Source: Acidilobaceae archaeon (GTDB taxonomy: Archaea; Thermoproteota; Thermoprotei_A; Sulfolobales; Acidilobaceae). From it: a DNA stretch of 18,096 bases. The translations under genes were made by a program, and so were the position numbers. The notes below the pieces were generated by a model, which saw only the letters and a list, made by a program, of their open reading frames with translations, did not search any database and was not told the DNA's origin. The stretch lies in NCBI GenBank assembly GCA_026985435.1, contig JALSQL010000017.1, positions 1 through 18,096 of the forward strand, given 5' to 3'. Shown here in pieces: positions 6,818-12,802 of this stretch; position 1 is the stretch's first letter, and every line of letters begins with the position of its first letter.

Positions 6818-8239
6818 TTGCACTCATACTCCGTCAGGGTCCGTGGCATCTACGCCACCGCCCTCTCGATCCTCTTCCACCGCCGCGGGTTCCGGATAGT
6901 TGACGCCAGCGAGGTCATGCGGGCCAGGCTGGCGGCCCTCGGGGTCGTGGCTGGCAGCGGCGCCCCCCAGGTTACGGTTAAGAGCCTCGAGGACAGCCCC
7001 GACGAGGTCCTGATCCTCGGCTACCCCTGGGAGGCTGGGCTAGCCGCCGAGGAGGCTCTGCTTGGCGAGGTCGAGTACGCCTCCCCTAGGCGCGGCCGCC
7101 TCGGGCTCTACACGGTAGTCGACGCCCTTAGCCTCGGGGGGTGCAGGCTCCTCCTACCCGGCGGCGGCGAGGGCAGGCTGGACTCGACGGAGTGCCCACC
7201 CGAGGGGTCCCCGGTTAGGGCGACCGTCGTTAGGGACGCGCTCGACCCCGAGTCTGAGCCCCTGCTCAGGCCTGGGGTGAGGCTGATCGGAGACTACGTC
7301 ATGGTCCACGTGCCCGGGGAGGGGTTCAGCTTCAGCGAGCACATACGCCCCGAGAGGCGTGTGGACCTCGTAGCGGCGACCGCGGGGGTTGACGTTAAGA
7401 GCGTCCACGTCCACTTCAGGAGCGCCTCTAGGAGCGCGCCCCTGGAGGCCCTGAGGGCTGAAGTCCAGAGGCTGGCCGCGGAGGCCTCCAGGCTCGCAGG
7501 CGAGCCCCCCTCGGGGAAGCCAGCGGTGGTGGTTAGGGGCGAGTACCTGAGCATAGTCTACCTGCCCAGGCCCGCCAAGGGGAGGCTCGACGCACTCCGG
7601 GGCGAGGCCCAGCCCACTGTCGAGCTACACCACACGCTCAAGGCTGGGGGCCGCGTGGAGAGCAGCCTGGTGGACTTTGCGGAGGAGTGCATGAGGAGGG
7701 GCCACTGCACTCGGGAGGCTGGCCTAGACGCGGAGTTATACCTAGCCAAGAGCCTGGAGGGCAGGCGCATCCACGCCGACCACAGGAGGCCCGACGGCGC
7801 GAGGGTGAGGCTGGGCCCCTTCACGGTCGTGTCGGCGGCGCCCTCCCGGGGCGGCGTGGCGCTTAGGCTGGAGAGGGTCTTCAGGAGCCCCGGCGTCCTC
7901 GACGGGCTCGGCGTCGAGAAGAGGCCCGGCGACCGGGCGGTCACGAGGGTCGACACCGCCTCCTGGAGCCTGGTCCACGAGTACCAGACCCCCGACGGGC
8001 GCCTCCTCGGGGTCTACGCCAACGTTAACACCCCGCCCGAGCTCTCCAGCAGGGGGATCCGCTACCTCGACCTCTACGTTGACGTGGTCTACAAGCCCGG
8101 AGGCGAGGCCGAGATAATAGACGCCGACGAACTCGACAGGGCCTGGAGCGACGGGCTCCTGACGCGCAGCCTCTACAGGAGAGCCCTAGAGGAGGCCGAG
8201 AGGCTGGCCAGAACACTCCCCGAGGCCTACGGGGGGTAA
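6818..8239 (+). CDS. fau-1: FAU-1 family AU-rich-RNA-binding ribonuclease (RNase E/G-like, DUF402)
   Basis: Archaeal FAU-1 protein, described in Pyrococcus as an AU-rich RNA binder and later as an RNase E/G-type endoribonuclease acting on rRNA precursors. The predicted 473 residues fit the family length. The N-terminal half has the RNase E/G-like region (SVRVRGIYATAL, then repeated beta segments such as VRLIGDYVMVHVPGEG), a helical insert (LRAEVQRLAAEASRLAG), and a C-terminal DUF402 domain with SWSLVHEYQTPDGRLLGVY, then NVNTPPEL, YLDLYVDVV and IIDADELDRA. The TTG at 6818 is chosen because GGTGG ends seven bases upstream and the family homology begins just after it; the longer frame upstream overlaps UPF0147 and has no homology. 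Second gene of the UPF0147 operon. It ends 11 bases before the convergent regulator gene. Confidence 0.9.
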   Translation: MHSYSVRVRGIYATALSILFHRRGFRIVDASEVMRARLAALGVVAGSGAPQVTVKSLEDSPDEVLILGYPWEAGLAAEEALLGEVEYASPRRGRLGLYTVVDALSLGGCRLLLPGGGEGRLDSTECPPEGSPVRATVVRDALDPESEPLLRPGVRLIGDYVMVHVPGEGFSFSEHIRPERRVDLVAATAGVDVKSVHVHFRSASRSAPLEALRAEVQRLAAEASRLAGEPPSGKPAVVVRGEYLSIVYLPRPAKGRLDALRGEAQPTVELHHTLKAGGRVESSLVDFAEECMRRGHCTREAGLDAELYLAKSLEGRRIHADHRRPDGARVRLGPFTVVSAAPSRGGVALRLERVFRSPGVLDGLGVEKRPGDRAVTRVDTASWSLVHEYQTPDGRLLGVYANVNTPPELSSRGIRYLDLYVDVVYKPGGEAEIIDADELDRAWSDGLLTRSLYRRALEEAERLARTLPEAYGG

Positions 8240-8250
8240 CCGCCGGGCCC

Positions 8251-8985
8251 CTAGCCCTGGGCGTGGCCCACCTCCACTATGGCTTCAACCCTCACGTCGG
8301 GGGGCAGGCGGGCCCTCTCCCTCCACCTCCCACCGTAGACGACCACGGCAGCGACGCCGGCCAGCCGGGCGCCGCTGGCCTCCACGAGTCTCCTCATCGC
8401 CTCAAGCGTGAGCCCCGACTGTATTAGGTCGTCCACCACCAGCACGGGCTCCCTCTCAGCGAGGGCCCCCTCGGGTATGTAGAATATCCTTATTATGTTC
8501 GGGGCCATCGTAACGCTTGCCTCCACGTACCTCCTCCCCGGGACGGTCTTCCTCCTCCTCGCGACCACCAGCTCGGCGTCGAAGGCCAGGGCGAGGGCTG
8601 TCGCGAGGCTTATACCGCTCGTCTCGGGGACGAGTATCTTAGCCACGCTGGCGCCCTCGAACCTCTCGAGGAACTCGAGGGAGGCGAGGCGGAGGTTCAG
8701 GGGGCTCGAGAGGGCCTCCCCGAGGTCCACAACGCCGTCCCTCTCCAGGAGCCCCCGGATCCTCCCCTCAAGGTCCACAACACCCCTTATGCCCGCCCAG
8801 ATCTTCCTGGCCTGCTCCAGGCTCGGCAGGAGGGAGCCAGCCACGTACCTCGCCAGCAGCGTGTGGTTCACACCCAGCGCGCGGGCCAGCGCCCTGTAGC
8901 TGTAGCCCTCGGCCTTCACGGCCCTCAGGGCTTCGACCACCAGCATCCTGAACCGGAGCTCCCTAAGCCTGTCCCTCCCCACCAC
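8251..8985 (-). CDS. HTH-phosphoribosyltransferase transcription regulator (GfcR/PyrE-like)
   Basis: A 244-residue putative DNA-binding regulator made of an N-terminal helix-turn-helix (about residues 28-50, YSYRALARALGVNHTLLARYVAG) and a type I phosphoribosyltransferase domain. The PRPP-binding loop is VLVVDDLIQSGLT at 181-193, and the region before it (VPETSGISLATALALAF, then ARRRKTVPGRRYVEA) fits orotate/adenine-type PRTases. Haloarchaeal GfcR and bacterial PurR have the same idea: a PRTase fold turned into a PRPP or nucleotide sensor. The loop ends in Q-S-G-L-T rather than the enzyme-like T-T-G-G/T-T, consistent with sensing, but activity is not excluded. GTG 8985 or GTG 8982 are tandem starts behind GGTGGGGGT. 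It is divergent from the SDR gene and near dCTP deaminase, so nucleotide control is a reasonable guess. Confidence 0.82.
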   Translation of the reverse strand: MVGRDRLRELRFRMLVVEALRAVKAEGYSYRALARALGVNHTLLARYVAGSLLPSLEQARKIWAGIRGVVDLEGRIRGLLERDGVVDLGEALSSPLNLRLASLEFLERFEGASVAKILVPETSGISLATALALAFDAELVVARRRKTVPGRRYVEASVTMAPNIIRIFYIPEGALAEREPVLVVDDLIQSGLTLEAMRRLVEASGARLAGVAAVVVYGGRWRERARLPPDVRVEAIVEVGHAQG

Positions 8986-9030
8986 AATACCCCCACCACG
9001 GGCCAGCCCGGGCCCGGGGGTGCTCCGGGG

Positions 9031-9040
9031 GTCTTAATCT
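9031..9040 (-). promoter_or_regulatory. putative TATA box for the HTH-PRTase gene
   Basis: The minus strand reads AGATTAAGAC here. It predicts a start near 9010, about 25 bases before the GTG starts, with GGTGGGGGT in the leader. Confidence 0.4.
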
Positions 9041-9060
9041 GGCCCTGCCCAGTATAGACT

Positions 9061-9070
9061 CCATAAACAT
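9061..9070 (+). promoter_or_regulatory. putative TATA box for the SDR gene
   Basis: CCATAAACAT predicts a start near 9092, right at an ATG (9093) that opens an eight-codon frame ending at 9119, three bases before the TTG start of the SDR gene. Confidence 0.45.
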
Positions 9071-9121
9071 CCCCGGGACTTAGCTTGCCGCCATGGAGCC
9101 GGTGCCTGGGGCTGCATAGGC

Positions 9122-9982
9122 TTGGCCTCGGGCTCAGCACTCCTGAGGGGTCGCGTGGCCCTCGTAACCGGGTCTAGCAGGGGCATCGGGAGGGCTGTCG
9201 CCCTCCGCCTAGCTGGCATGGGCGCGAGCGTCGTCGTCACCTACAGGCGCCGCCGGGATGAGGCCCTGGAGACCGCGAGGCTCGCCCGCGAGGCTGGCGT
9301 CGAGGCCGCGGTTATACAGGCCGACATGGCCGACCTGGAGCAGGTGGAGAGGCTCGCCCGCCAGGCGCTCGAGAGCATGGGCCGCGTTGACATACTGGTG
9401 AACAACGCGGGCACGGGCTACGCCCAGGTTTTCCACAAGGCCCGCGTCGACCTGGTGGTAAGGGAGATTCACGCGGACCTCCTGGGCCCCATACTCCTCA
9501 CCAGGGCCCTCCTCCCAGGCATGATAGAGCGCGGCTGGGGGAGGATAATCAACGTCTCAAGCATAGCCGCGACGCACGGGGCCCCCTACCTGGCCGGTTA
9601 CAGCGCCGCCAAGGCGGGGCTGATTGGCTTCACCAGGTCGCTAGCGGCCGAGATAGCTGGCAGCGGCGTGACGGTCAACGCCGTCGCCCCCGGGTTCGTC
9701 GAGACCAGGCTGGGCCTCAGCTACTTCAGGTGGCTCCAGCAGACCTTCGGGATACCCGACCCCCTGAAGGCCTACCTGAACTCGATACCGCCCCACCGGC
9801 TAGTCACCACGGAGGAGGTGGCCAGCGTGGTGGCCTTCCTGGCCTCCCCGGAGGCCTCGGGCATCAACGGCCAGGTGATAATACTAGACGCTGGCGCCAC
9901 CCTGGCGCCGGGCTCTCTGGCGGGGCGCCCCGAGCTGGAGGGAGCACCAAGGGGTGGGGGCGCCGGGGCCGCGGCGGGCTAG
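9122..9982 (+). CDS. short-chain dehydrogenase/reductase (FabG-like)
   Basis: NAD(P)-dependent oxidoreductase of the classical SDR family with a Rossmann fold. Seen: cofactor motif TGSSRGIG at 16-23, NNAG at 94-97, catalytic Ser146/147 in INVSSIA, and YSAAK with Tyr160 and Lys164, plus the APGFVET segment and the C-terminal GINGQVIILDAG typical of FabG-like members. Arg residues after the second beta strand (TYRRRRDE) favour NADP over NAD. The substrate is not predictable; annotations such as 3-oxoacyl-ACP reductase or glucose dehydrogenase would be guesses. The last 20 or so residues form a Gly/Ala-rich tail beyond the normal family end. The TTG at 9122 is the only start that keeps the whole Rossmann motif. 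The stop shares CTAG with the stop of the convergent dCTP deaminase. Confidence 0.9.
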   Translation: MASGSALLRGRVALVTGSSRGIGRAVALRLAGMGASVVVTYRRRRDEALETARLAREAGVEAAVIQADMADLEQVERLARQALESMGRVDILVNNAGTGYAQVFHKARVDLVVREIHADLLGPILLTRALLPGMIERGWGRIINVSSIAATHGAPYLAGYSAAKAGLIGFTRSLAAEIAGSGVTVNAVAPGFVETRLGLSYFRWLQQTFGIPDPLKAYLNSIPPHRLVTTEEVASVVAFLASPEASGINGQVIILDAGATLAPGSLAGRPELEGAPRGGGAGAAAG

Positions 9983-10524
9983 CGGGTGGTGTGGGTTTCG
10001 AAGATTTTGGGTAGCCTGACGCCGCGCTGGCCCTTGTAGGCGCCGCTGTAGGGGTTGGCGGCTGGGGTGGCTAGGCGGGCTAGTACCAGGTGGAGGAAGC
10101 GCTGGCCTGGCCTTAGGCGTACGGGGAACTCGCTCCCCACCACCTCTATGGTCAGCTGGCCCTCGAAGCCGGCGTCCACCACGGTGGCGGGTATGTAGAT
10201 GCCCAGGCGGGCCCAGGTGCTCCTTAGGTTCACCAGCCCCGCCAGGTAGGGGGGCAGCCTGATGTACTCTAGGGTGTGGAGGAGCACCCTCCTCCCCGGG
10301 GGCACCACTATACCCCCAGCCCCCGCCTCCCGGCAGTCGTACAGCTCCAGCGGCCCCGGCGGCTCCTCAGGGTCCACCACCCCCCGGCGGGGGCGGAGCA
10401 GGCAGTACCCCCTCCCCAGGCGGAGGTCCAGCCCGTTCTCCCTGACAGTATCGTCGAAGAGGGGCTCGACAACCAGCTCCCCCAGCCGGATCAAAGCCAG
10501 AATATCACGGTCACTCAGGAGCAC
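9979..10524 (-). CDS. dcd: dCTP deaminase
   Basis: Deaminates dCTP to dUTP for thymidylate synthesis; trimeric cytosolic enzyme of the dUTPase fold. The 181 residues fit the family. Seen: N-terminal LLSDRDILALI, the ENGLDLRLG strand, substrate motif LRSTWARLGI (Arg101-Ser102-Thr103), VDAGFEGQLTIE with the catalytic glutamate expected at Glu127, and RLRPGQRFLHLVL near the end. Archaeal members can also hydrolyse dUTP (bifunctional DCD-DUT, as in Methanocaldococcus); sequence alone does not decide that here. The GTG at 10524 has GGGGTGG six bases before it. The stop codon overlaps that of the SDR gene in a single CTAG palindrome, so the two convergent genes have no room for separate terminators. 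A leader of about 80 bases is implied if the AT box at 10631-10642 is its promoter. Confidence 0.9.
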   Translation of the reverse strand: MLLSDRDILALIRLGELVVEPLFDDTVRENGLDLRLGRGYCLLRPRRGVVDPEEPPGPLELYDCREAGAGGIVVPPGRRVLLHTLEYIRLPPYLAGLVNLRSTWARLGIYIPATVVDAGFEGQLTIEVVGSEFPVRLRPGQRFLHLVLARLATPAANPYSGAYKGQRGVRLPKIFETHTTR

Positions 10525-10630
10525 CGCCAGCCACCCCGCGGGGAGGTGTGGCGGCCCCCCTCGTGGCGTGTGTGGGCTGGTTGAACCCGGGTAGTACCGG
10601 GCTGCCTCCTCCGGAGCGGCGGCTCCTAGA

Positions 10631-10642
10631 CGTTTAAATACC
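10631..10642. promoter_or_regulatory. TATA box for atpK, possibly shared with dcd
   Basis: CGTTTAAATACC contains a palindromic TTTAAA core. On the plus strand it predicts a start near 10663, 12 bases before ATG 10675. On the minus strand a start near 10608 would leave a leader of about 80 bases before dcd. Confidence 0.6.
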
Positions 10643-10674
10643 GGCCAGGCGGGGGCGGCTCTGTGGTGGTTGGG

Positions 10675-11016
10675 ATGGCGCTGACTAGGAGGCTAGCCCT
10701 AACCGTGCTGGCAACCGTCGCTGGCCTAGCTGTGTTCGCGGCACTACTCTCGGCCCCCATGATAGCCGCCGCCCAGGAGGGCAACCAGGCGGGCGGCGCC
10801 AGCGCTACGGGCCTCAAGCTGCTGGCAGCGGGCCTCGCCGTCGGCCTCGCCGGTATAGGCGGCGGCTACGCGGTCGGCGTCGCCGGCGCCGCTGGAATCA
10901 GCGCTATAGCTGAGAAGAGCGAGGTCAGCGGTATGGCCCTGCTGATAGTAGCTATGGGCGAGGGAATCGCCATCTACGGCCTGCTCGTGGCCATACTGCT
11001 AATCTTCGTAGGCTAG
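10675..11016 (+). CDS. atpK: A-type ATP synthase subunit K (proteolipid c-ring)
   Basis: Membrane rotor subunit of the archaeal A1Ao ATP synthase, which carries protons (or Na+) through the c-ring. The ATG start gives 113 residues; GTG 10663, close to the predicted transcription start, would add four. A signal-like segment (residues 5-33, ending APMIAAA before QEG) precedes the mature protein, as I recall for crenarchaeal K subunits. Two membrane helices follow in hairpin: LLAAGLAVGLAGIGGGYAVG (about 49-68) and a second one (about 86-112) with the ion-binding Glu96 in AMGEGIAIYG. A single hairpin means an ordinary, not duplicated, proteolipid. The other synthase subunits are not in the window, so the gene is detached from the main operon. 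Confidence 0.93.
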   Translation: MALTRRLALTVLATVAGLAVFAALLSAPMIAAAQEGNQAGGASATGLKLLAAGLAVGLAGIGGGYAVGVAGAAGISAIAEKSEVSGMALLIVAMGEGIAIYGLLVAILLIFVG

Positions 11017-11219
11017 CCCTCGCCCCCAAACCCCACGCTGACAACCCGGTTTCTAGCACGCATCTCTAAACCGGCCACGTCTGGCTCGCCATTGTGCCGG
11101 GATACCGTCCTTAGCGTTCCACTCCGCTCTTCAAATGAGAAGCGGCGGGCGCGCCGCCGCTCGAGCTAGCATGATGGCGTGTTGATTGAATTTAAGGAAG
11201 GAAGGTTGGGTGGAGGCTG
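11017..11219. other. 203-bp gap between convergent genes with two hairpins
   Basis: No gene is visible. It contains a 7-bp stem CCGGTTT/AAACCGG (11046-11052 and 11068-11074, 15-base loop) and a GC-rich 8-bp stem (next entry). It is long for a convergent gap in this dense sequence. Terminators for atpK and the ferritin-VIT gene, or a small RNA, are both possible; no C/D box pair could be made out. Confidence 0.5.
11141..11161. terminator. GC-rich hairpin, possible terminator or RNA element
   Basis: AGCGGCGG and CCGCCGCT form a perfect 8-bp stem with a 5-base loop (GCGCG). It lies between the 3' ends of two convergent genes. There is no following U-run, and archaeal termination usually depends on U-tracts, so a terminator role is uncertain. 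Confidence 0.3.
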
Positions 11220-12134
11220 CTAGGCCAGGTTTAGGGCGCCCCGGAGGCCGGTTACTCTCCCGAGGAAGTCCCCGAAGAGGTAGGCCCCGAGGGCGGTGCC
11301 TAGTGTGAGCAGCGTGGTCTCCAGGACCTCCCTCCAGAAGGGCCTGTCGAATACTACCGAGCTGTAGTAGGTGAAGCCGGCGACCAGGGCTAGGGCTAGG
11401 ATGACCGAGGAGGAGAACGCTGCTATCATGTTATGGGTCACGAAGTAGGGGAGCGCGAGCAGGCCAACGGTTAGTATGTAGGCTAGGGCGGTTACTATGG
11501 CGGACCTCACGGGGTCCCTCTTCAGCTCCTGCTTCGCCTGGAGGTATGCGGCGCTGCCCATGGATATTGCGGCCGAGAAGCCCACTATTAGCCCCGTGAC
11601 CCCGGCTGCCAGCGTGTTGGCCAGGCTGCCCAGGGCGCCCGCGTGGACGCCGGTTATCTCGACTATGGCGTCGGCGAGGCCTAGGACTATGAAGCTCATA
11701 TACTTGATTATGGACTCGTCTATCTCCCCTATGAGCCTCCTCTCGTGCTCCTCCTCCTCGGCTATTATCCTCTCCAGCTCGTCCCTCAAGCCGCCCTCAA
11801 GGTACTTCAGGTAGTCCCTGTACGCCCTTATCGTCTCCTCCTCGCCCCTCTCGAGGAGCTTCACAGTGAAGGTTAGCCCGAAGACCCTCCTCGCCAGCTT
11901 CGCCAGGGCTATCCTCGCGCCCCCAGCCCTATCGCCGCAGCCGCCGGCGAGCCTCTCCCAGAACCTCGCGTGCTCCTCCTCCTGCCTGGCGAGCTCCTCT
12001 AGTATCCTCCTCCTAGCCGGGTCGCGCTCCATCAGAGCGAGGCTCCTGTAGAGCTCCGAGTCGAACCGCTCGTCGCGGCAGAACTCGCGGGCCTTCTCCA
12101 CAGCCTCCGGGGGGAGCCCCATCGCGGCACTCAA
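11220..12134 (-). CDS. ferritin-like / VIT1-CCC1 membrane protein (MbfA-like)
   Basis: A 304-residue fusion of a rubrerythrin/ferritin-like domain and a VIT1/CCC1-type transporter, the architecture of bacterial MbfA, an iron exporter; here iron or manganese handling is expected. The N-terminal four-helix part (residues 10-140) carries di-metal ligands: Glu27, the ExxH at Glu52-His55, Glu95/Glu98 and a second ExxH at Glu127-His130. Five membrane helices follow at about 146-168, 174-198, 212-232, 238-262 and 268-290, with the VIT-typical GLADAIVEITGVHAG and ISMGSAAYL. The TTG at 12134 is favoured over ATG 12122 because GGTGGGGTG lies eight bases upstream. It is divergent from tRNA-Pro. The cytosolic ferritin domain presumably senses or loads metal for the membrane part. 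Confidence 0.88.
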   Translation of the reverse strand: MSAAMGLPPEAVEKAREFCRDERFDSELYRSLALMERDPARRRILEELARQEEEHARFWERLAGGCGDRAGGARIALAKLARRVFGLTFTVKLLERGEEETIRAYRDYLKYLEGGLRDELERIIAEEEEHERRLIGEIDESIIKYMSFIVLGLADAIVEITGVHAGALGSLANTLAAGVTGLIVGFSAAISMGSAAYLQAKQELKRDPVRSAIVTALAYILTVGLLALPYFVTHNMIAAFSSSVILALALVAGFTYYSSVVFDRPFWREVLETTLLTLGTALGAYLFGDFLGRVTGLRGALNLA

Positions 12135-12175
12135 AGTGCTTGCACCCCACCTGCACAGCCCCAGGGCGGCCTTAA

Positions 12176-12186
12176 GGATTATAACC
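12176..12186. promoter_or_regulatory. shared TATA box, ferritin-VIT gene and tRNA-Pro
   Basis: GGATTATAACC reads as a TATA box on both strands. It predicts starts near 12155 (minus, about 20 bases before the TTG) and near 12207 (plus, a dozen bases before the tRNA). Confidence 0.6.
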
Positions 12187-12219
12187 CTGCCCTGCCAGGC
12201 TCTGGCTGGCTGGAGCGGC

Positions 12220-12331
12220 GGGGCCGTCGTCTAGCCTGGCTAGGATGCCAGCCTGGGGTGCGCAACCCCACGCCCCCAGGGGGCGCCCGGAGCGCTGGTG
12301 GTCCCGGGTTCAAATCCCGGCGGCCCCACCA
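12220..12331 (+). tRNA. tRNA-Pro (anticodon GGG) with 34-base intron
   Basis: A complete cloverleaf with encoded CCA (12329-12331): perfect 7-bp acceptor GGGGCCG/CGGCCCC, anticodon stem CCAGC (12248-12252) / GCTGG (12294-12298), variable loop TGGTC and T-arm CCGGG-TTCAAAT-CCCGG. The anticodon loop is interrupted. Removing 12259-12292 restores the 7-base loop CTGGGGC, with anticodon GGG for proline CCC/CCU codons. The junctions form a textbook bulge-helix-bulge: CTGG (32-35) pairs with CCGG (12287-12290), the bulges are GG^T and AG^C, and GCGC 12260-12263 pairs with GCGC 12283-12286. The intron lies at the canonical 37/38 position. The mature RNA is 75 bases plus CCA. Confidence 0.95.
12259..12292 (+). 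other. archaeal tRNA intron (bulge-helix-bulge)
   Basis: 34-base intron between positions 37 and 38 of tRNA-Pro, cut by the tRNA splicing endonuclease. After the GCGC/GCGC helix, CCCC (12266-12269) and GGGG (12279-12282) extend the hairpin, leaving a short bulge and a 9-base loop. Confidence 0.92.
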
Positions 12332-12345
12332 CCTCCTCGCAACCC

Positions 12346-12352
12346 CTTTAAC
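12346..12352 (+). promoter_or_regulatory. TATA-like box for the small 85-residue protein
   Basis: CTTTAAC, just after the tRNA-Pro 3' end, predicts a start near 12375, leaving an 18-base leader with GGTG before GTG 12393. Confidence 0.4.
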
Positions 12353-12392
12353 TCCCCCAGCCAGCCCGGGGCCCCAGTGGGGTGCCGAGGGA

Positions 12393-12650
12393 GTGTCCGA
12401 GGAGAAGGTGTACAAGGTGAGGGTTGGCGAGAAGGAGATAGTGATAGACGAGCAGGTGCTGGGCGTGCTCCAGAGGTATGTGAAGGTCGAGATGACCCTG
12501 GAGCAGCTCGCCGCCGAGCTCGGCCTTGAGGGGTGGGAGGAGGCCTACGAGTTCGTCAGGAAGGTCCCAGCCTGGATCCTCTGGATACCGCCCACTATGT
12601 GGAAGACGATGAAGGGCATGAAGACTGCCCGCGAGGAGCTCCGGGGCTAG
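12393..12650 (+). CDS. small uncharacterised protein, 85 residues
   Basis: I do not recognise the family with confidence. The GTG at 12393 follows GGTG at eight bases and lies outside the tRNA; the open frame extends back through tRNA-Pro but that part is not protein-like. An N-terminal beta hairpin (KVYKVRVGEKEIVIDE) is followed by a helix (QVLGVLQRYVKVEMTLEQLAAELGL) that could form a winged-helix or helix-turn-helix-like unit. An unusual Trp/Pro-rich stretch follows (KVPAWILWIPPTMWKTMKG). No membrane segment is long enough. Codon use and composition match neighbouring genes. It may be a small DNA- or RNA-binding protein, but this rests only on the helix pattern. Confidence 0.72.
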   Translation: MSEEKVYKVRVGEKEIVIDEQVLGVLQRYVKVEMTLEQLAAELGLEGWEEAYEFVRKVPAWILWIPPTMWKTMKGMKTAREELRG

Positions 12651-12690
12651 CTTCTCCCCTGGGGCTACTAAAACCGCCCCAACACCCATC

Positions 12691-12790
12691 ATAGCCCCCG
12701 GCCGGGGGTGTGGCCGAGCGTTCCAGCCCCGAGCCCTACCCGGGGGGGCGGTGAGGACTACTTCCGCCCCTGGGCGAGCCCCCGGCCCTC
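12691..12790 (+). ncRNA. candidate structured RNA (unassigned)
   Basis: GCCGGGGG (12701-12708) pairs perfectly with CCCCCGGC (12779-12786), closing a domain of about 86 bases. Inside it, GCCC (12733-12736) pairs with GGGC (12772-12775), and GGGGCGG (12745-12751) pairs with CCGCCCC (12764-12770) around a 12-base loop. A TATA-like ACTAAAACC about 30 bases upstream could drive it. The opening GGGGGTGTGGCCGAGC resembles a class II tRNA 5' end, but there is no T-arm and no D-loop GG, so it is not a tRNA. High GC alone can give chance stems. Confidence 0.25.
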
Positions 12791-12794
12791 TAGC

Positions 12795-12802
12795 CTATAA
12801 AC
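12795..12802 (+). promoter_or_regulatory. TATA box upstream of the GPN GTPase gene
   Basis: CTATAAAC is a good TATA box predicting a start near 12825. That would leave a structured leader of about 120 bases before GTG 12947, or mark a separate small transcript. Confidence 0.5.

Noticed and set aside
12258..12392. Upstream extension of the 85-residue protein through the tRNA-Pro gene
   Set aside because: The translated stretch is tRNA sequence; GTG 12393 has its own ribosome site and AT box.
12701..12786. Possible class II tRNA (Ser or Leu) or 5' half of a split tRNA
   Set aside because: The closing stem and opening GGCCGAGC look right, but there is no GGTTC T-arm, no D-loop GG pair and no clear anticodon arm.
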